A DNA stretch of 6,127 bases from the NCBI GenBank assembly GCA_030588935.1, contig JAUUWR010000056.1, forward strand, positions 1-6,127, in the 5' to 3' direction. Made by a program: the position numbers and the translations under genes. Below, piece by piece: positions 4,597 to 6,127 of the stretch. Every line of letters starts with the position of its first letter. The stretch's first letter is position 1. The notes beneath the pieces were generated by a model. That model saw only the letters and a list, made by a program, of their open reading frames with translations. It ran no database searches and was not told the origin of the DNA. Origin of the DNA: a bacterium. GTDB taxonomy: Archaea > Nanobdellota > Nanobdellia > Pacearchaeales > GW2011-AR1.

Positions 4597-5322
4597 CTAT
4601 TTTCCTTCAGTTTCTTCAGCAGGTTTTTCTTCGGTCTTAGCTTCTCCTTTGGCAAGGGGCTCTGCCCCTTCCGTAACCCCTTTGTCTTCCTCAACAACCT
4701 CTCCTGCTTCTTTGGCTTCTTCTGCTTTTTTAGCTTCTGCTTCTTCAGCTTCTGCCTGCTCTCTTGCAATCTGCTCTTCTTGCTCTTTCTTAACTTTTTC
4801 AAAGAAATCTTTTAATCTTTGCCTTTTTTCAGGAAAAGTTTCTGTTGATTGCTCATTAATTTCTTTTTCAAATTTCCCGCTTTCTATTTTTTGAACTAAT
4901 TCATTTGGCTCTTCATTTTCAACAAAAATTCCAATACTTGCGCAAGTCCCAAGAACTGACTTAACTGCTGACTTGAATTCTTTTTGCAGCATATCAGGAA
5001 ATTTTATTTTAGTAATCTTTATTATATCTTCAATAGAAGCGTTTCCAACCTTGATTTTTCTGTGCTCTCCTGAGCCTTTTTCTAAGTTTAATTCTTTTTT
5101 TAATAATTCAGAAGTGGGTGGGGAAAAAGTTTTGACTGTGAACTCTTTTGTTTTTTCATCAATATTAAGTTCAACCGGCAGTTTCATTCCTTTAAAATCC
5201 TTTGTTGCTGTATTAATATCAGAGATGACTTTTCCCATATTTATTCCTAAAGGTCCAATTTTTTGAGCTATTGCCGGGCCTGGGTTCATTTCTCCACCGT
5301 CGATAAGTAGTTTGATTTGCAT
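4597..5322 (-). CDS. rpl11: Large ribosomal subunit protein uL11 with long acidic tail
   Basis: A 241-residue protein; archaeal L11 is normally about 160. L11 binds the GTPase-associated centre of 23S rRNA at the stalk base and takes part in factor-dependent translation. Residues 1-72 match the N-terminal domain (GGEMNPGPAIAQKIGPLGIN, then DFKGMKLPVELNID and FSPPT). Residues 73-156 match the rRNA-binding C-terminal domain (LLKKELNLEKGSGE, KVGNASIEDIIKITKIK, SVLGTCASIGIFVE, KIESGKFEKEI). Residues about 157-241 are an extra E/K/A-rich, probably helical then disordered tail. The tail contains a GC-rich hairpin sequence (4654-4670, residues 218-223). The stop is TAG, unlike the TAA of the other complete genes. 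It follows spt5 as in many archaea, but L1, L10 and L12 do not come next. Two GATTCC motifs lie upstream. Confidence 0.93.
   Translation of the reverse strand: MQIKLLIDGGEMNPGPAIAQKIGPLGINMGKVISDINTATKDFKGMKLPVELNIDEKTKEFTVKTFSPPTSELLKKELNLEKGSGEHRKIKVGNASIEDIIKITKIKFPDMLQKEFKSAVKSVLGTCASIGIFVENEEPNELVQKIESGKFEKEINEQSTETFPEKRQRLKDFFEKVKKEQEEQIAREQAEAEEAEAKKAEEAKEAGEVVEEDKGVTEGAEPLAKGEAKTEEKPAEETEGK
4654..4670. repeat. GC-rich perfect hairpin inside the rpl11 tail
   Basis: AAGGGGC and GCCCCTT are perfect 7-bp inverted repeats around a 3-base TCT loop. Together with the adjoining CCGTAACCCCTTT (plus strand) they form a GC-rich island in A/T-rich surroundings. It encodes EGAEPL in frame, with KGVT before it, a break in the E/K/A pattern of the tail. 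It resembles mobile palindromic repeats that insert in frame into coding sequence. Confidence 0.55.
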
Positions 5323-5350
5323 TTTTATTTTATTTATTTAATTTTTATTT

Positions 5351-5367
5351 GGAATCTTGCAAAATAT
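5351..5367 (-). promoter_or_regulatory. Proximal GATTCC motif of rpl11
   Basis: AATATTTTGC runs into AAGATTCC on the minus strand; GATTCC occupies 5351-5356 and begins 29 bp upstream of the ATG. The T-rich box (5360-5367) is a weak TATA. The second GATTCC of composite copy 7 lies 43 bp farther upstream, so rpl11 may have two start sites. The leader is A/T only. Confidence 0.45.
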
Positions 5368-5398
5368 TTAATGATTAATTTACTTAATATTATTAACT

Positions 5399-5504
5399 GG
5401 AATCTTATAAATTACTAAGTTCCTCAGATGAGTAGCATAAGCTTAGGTTCTCATCTTTAGAGCGTTTATTCTTGTAAGATATTGTTATTAAATTATTGAT
5501 ATTT
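5399..5504 (-). repeat. Composite intergenic element, copy 7 (spt5-rpl11)
   Basis: On the plus strand: AGATGAG (5426-5432), TAAGCTTA (5438-5445), CTCATCT (5450-5456); the 7-bp arms pair perfectly around the palindrome. On the minus strand GATTCC (5399-5404) follows CTCATC after exactly 22 bp, preceded by TTTATAA, a good TATA box. AAATATC (5498-5504) lies 11-17 bases past the spt5 stop, but about 15 bp farther from the CTCT tract than in copies 1, 5 and 6. Confidence 0.7.
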
Positions 5505-5514
5505 AATTTATAAA

Positions 5515-6087
5515 TTAATATTCATCTGAGATTAAACCTCCTGATTCATAATTTTCATCTTTACTTAAAATAGGTGCATCGCCTGACATTGGAGTATCTT
5601 GTGCTTCTGTCGCCTCTTCTTTTACTTCTTCTTCCTCAGTTTCTTCTTCTTTTTCCCTTCTTATAACTTTAACATTGTCTAGTTTTACTGTTACAGGTAT
5701 TGGAACTACTGCAGCCAGCAATGTAACAACTGCTTCTCCTTTTGATTTGTCTACTCTGACTACTTTTGCTTTTTCTTTTTTAAACGGCTCGCCGATTATT
5801 TCGACTATGTCTCCTTTTTCTATGTTAATTTCTTCGATAACTGGTTCAAGCATGTTTTTGATTTCATCGTAAGTTACTGTTTTTCCAATAATTCCCTTGA
5901 CATAAGGCAAATTAAATGCAGATTCTTCTGCAGATTCCCTGTCTTCTGCTTCTAAGAATATGTAACCCCTGAGCCCGTGAGGTTTTGCAAGAGAATATAC
6001 CTGCAACTGTTTTTTCTGAACTTTATCAGAGATTAATTCTAATGCTTTATCTTCCTTGTTTGTTGTTACTTTTATTATGAAGATCAT
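5515..6087 (-). CDS. spt5: Transcription elongation factor Spt5 (NusG family)
   Basis: A 190-residue archaeal Spt5. It binds the RNA polymerase clamp across the cleft, with Spt4, to keep elongation processive, and its KOW domain can contact the ribosome. Residues 1-84 are the NGN domain (MIFIIKVTTNKEDKALELI, then VYSLAKPHGLRGYIFLEAED and LPYVKGIIGKTV). Residues about 88-142 are the KOW domain (IEKGDIVEIIGEPFKKEKAKV, VVPIPVTVKLDNVKVI); the first of these reads IEKGDIVEIIGEPF then KKEKAKV. Residues 143-190 are an acidic E-rich tail ending GGLISDEY, which most archaeal Spt5 (about 150 residues) lack. The start is the natural NGN start. rpl11 follows on the same strand after 192 bp, with composite element 7 between. 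secE, often just upstream, would lie beyond the right edge. Confidence 0.93.
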   Translation of the reverse strand: MIFIIKVTTNKEDKALELISDKVQKKQLQVYSLAKPHGLRGYIFLEAEDRESAEESAFNLPYVKGIIGKTVTYDEIKNMLEPVIEEINIEKGDIVEIIGEPFKKEKAKVVRVDKSKGEAVVTLLAAVVPIPVTVKLDNVKVIRREKEEETEEEEVKEEATEAQDTPMSGDAPILSKDENYESGGLISDEY

Positions 6088-6114
6088 TTTTTGTTATTTT
6101 ATTTTAACTTATAT

Positions 6115-6123
6115 CTTATAAAA
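6115..6123 (-). promoter_or_regulatory. spt5 TATA box
   Basis: TTTTATAAG on the minus strand, centred about 32 bp from the spt5 ATG, giving a predicted leader of about five bases. It runs into GATAT, a possible relic of the GATTCC seen at the same place in neighbouring promoters. Any composite element upstream would lie beyond the window. Confidence 0.55.
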
Positions 6124-6127
6124 TATT

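Noticed and set aside
4530..4802. 90-codon Lys-rich minus-strand frame overlapping the rpl11 tail and tRNA-Pro
   Set aside because: It is a +1-type shadow of the repetitive E/K/A tail and runs through the tRNA; it has no leader or homology that I recognise.
1843..5504. CRISPR array or tandem repeat
   Set aside because: The copies are spaced by whole genes, diverge in sequence and are palindromic; there are no regular short spacers and no cas genes.

Overview
The window reads as an AT-rich archaeal chromosome segment, most likely from a small-genome DPANN lineage (Pacearchaeota/Woesearchaeota-like; this placement is inference). The archaeal assignment rests on archaeal/eukaryotic-type information genes (Spt5, L11, eL43/L37Ae, Rpo12/RpoP, prefoldin beta), archaeal TATA boxes about 26-27 bp upstream of several start points, no visible Shine-Dalgarno sites, a tRNA without an encoded CCA, archaeal SepF, and an S-layer-like surface protein.

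All genes are on the minus strand and are read from right to left: spt5 (5515-6087), rpl11 (4597-5322), tRNA-Pro(UGG) (4480-4552), rpl37ae (4114-4335), rpoP (3848-3985, 45 codons), pfdB (3366-3713), sepF (2809-3207), a short dph2-like gene (1943-2563), and a large acidic secreted or cell-surface protein (from 1687, running off the left edge). The genes work in transcription elongation, the ribosome, RNA polymerase, protein folding, cell division, EF2 modification (doubtful here) and the cell envelope. L37Ae-RpoP-PfdB is a familiar archaeal neighbourhood. Spt5-L11 is the start of the usual Spt5-L11-L1-L10-L12 block, but here L11 is followed by a tRNA and L1/L10/L12 are not in the window.

The most striking feature lies between the genes. 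Seven spacers each carry one copy of a composite element: a palindromic core around AAGCTT or AGCTTAAGCT, flanked by GATGAG/CTCATC arms, and then, 22-24 bp further on in the minus-strand sense, the motif GATTCC directly after a T-rich or TATA-like tract. Five copies have exactly 22 bp. GATTCC also lies 17-33 bp upstream of five start codons. This looks like a shared promoter/operator or leader/terminator architecture.

Other points of note: the surface-protein frame is interrupted by a TAA after residue 502 but continues open and domain-like to the window edge; the Dph2-like protein lacks the N-terminal third with the first cluster cysteine; L11 and Spt5 have acidic tails, and the L11 tail contains a GC-rich perfect hairpin that looks like an inserted palindromic repeat; the tRNA has its own TATA box placed so that transcription could start at its mature 5' end. 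No CRISPR array, transposase, phage gene or replication origin was seen.
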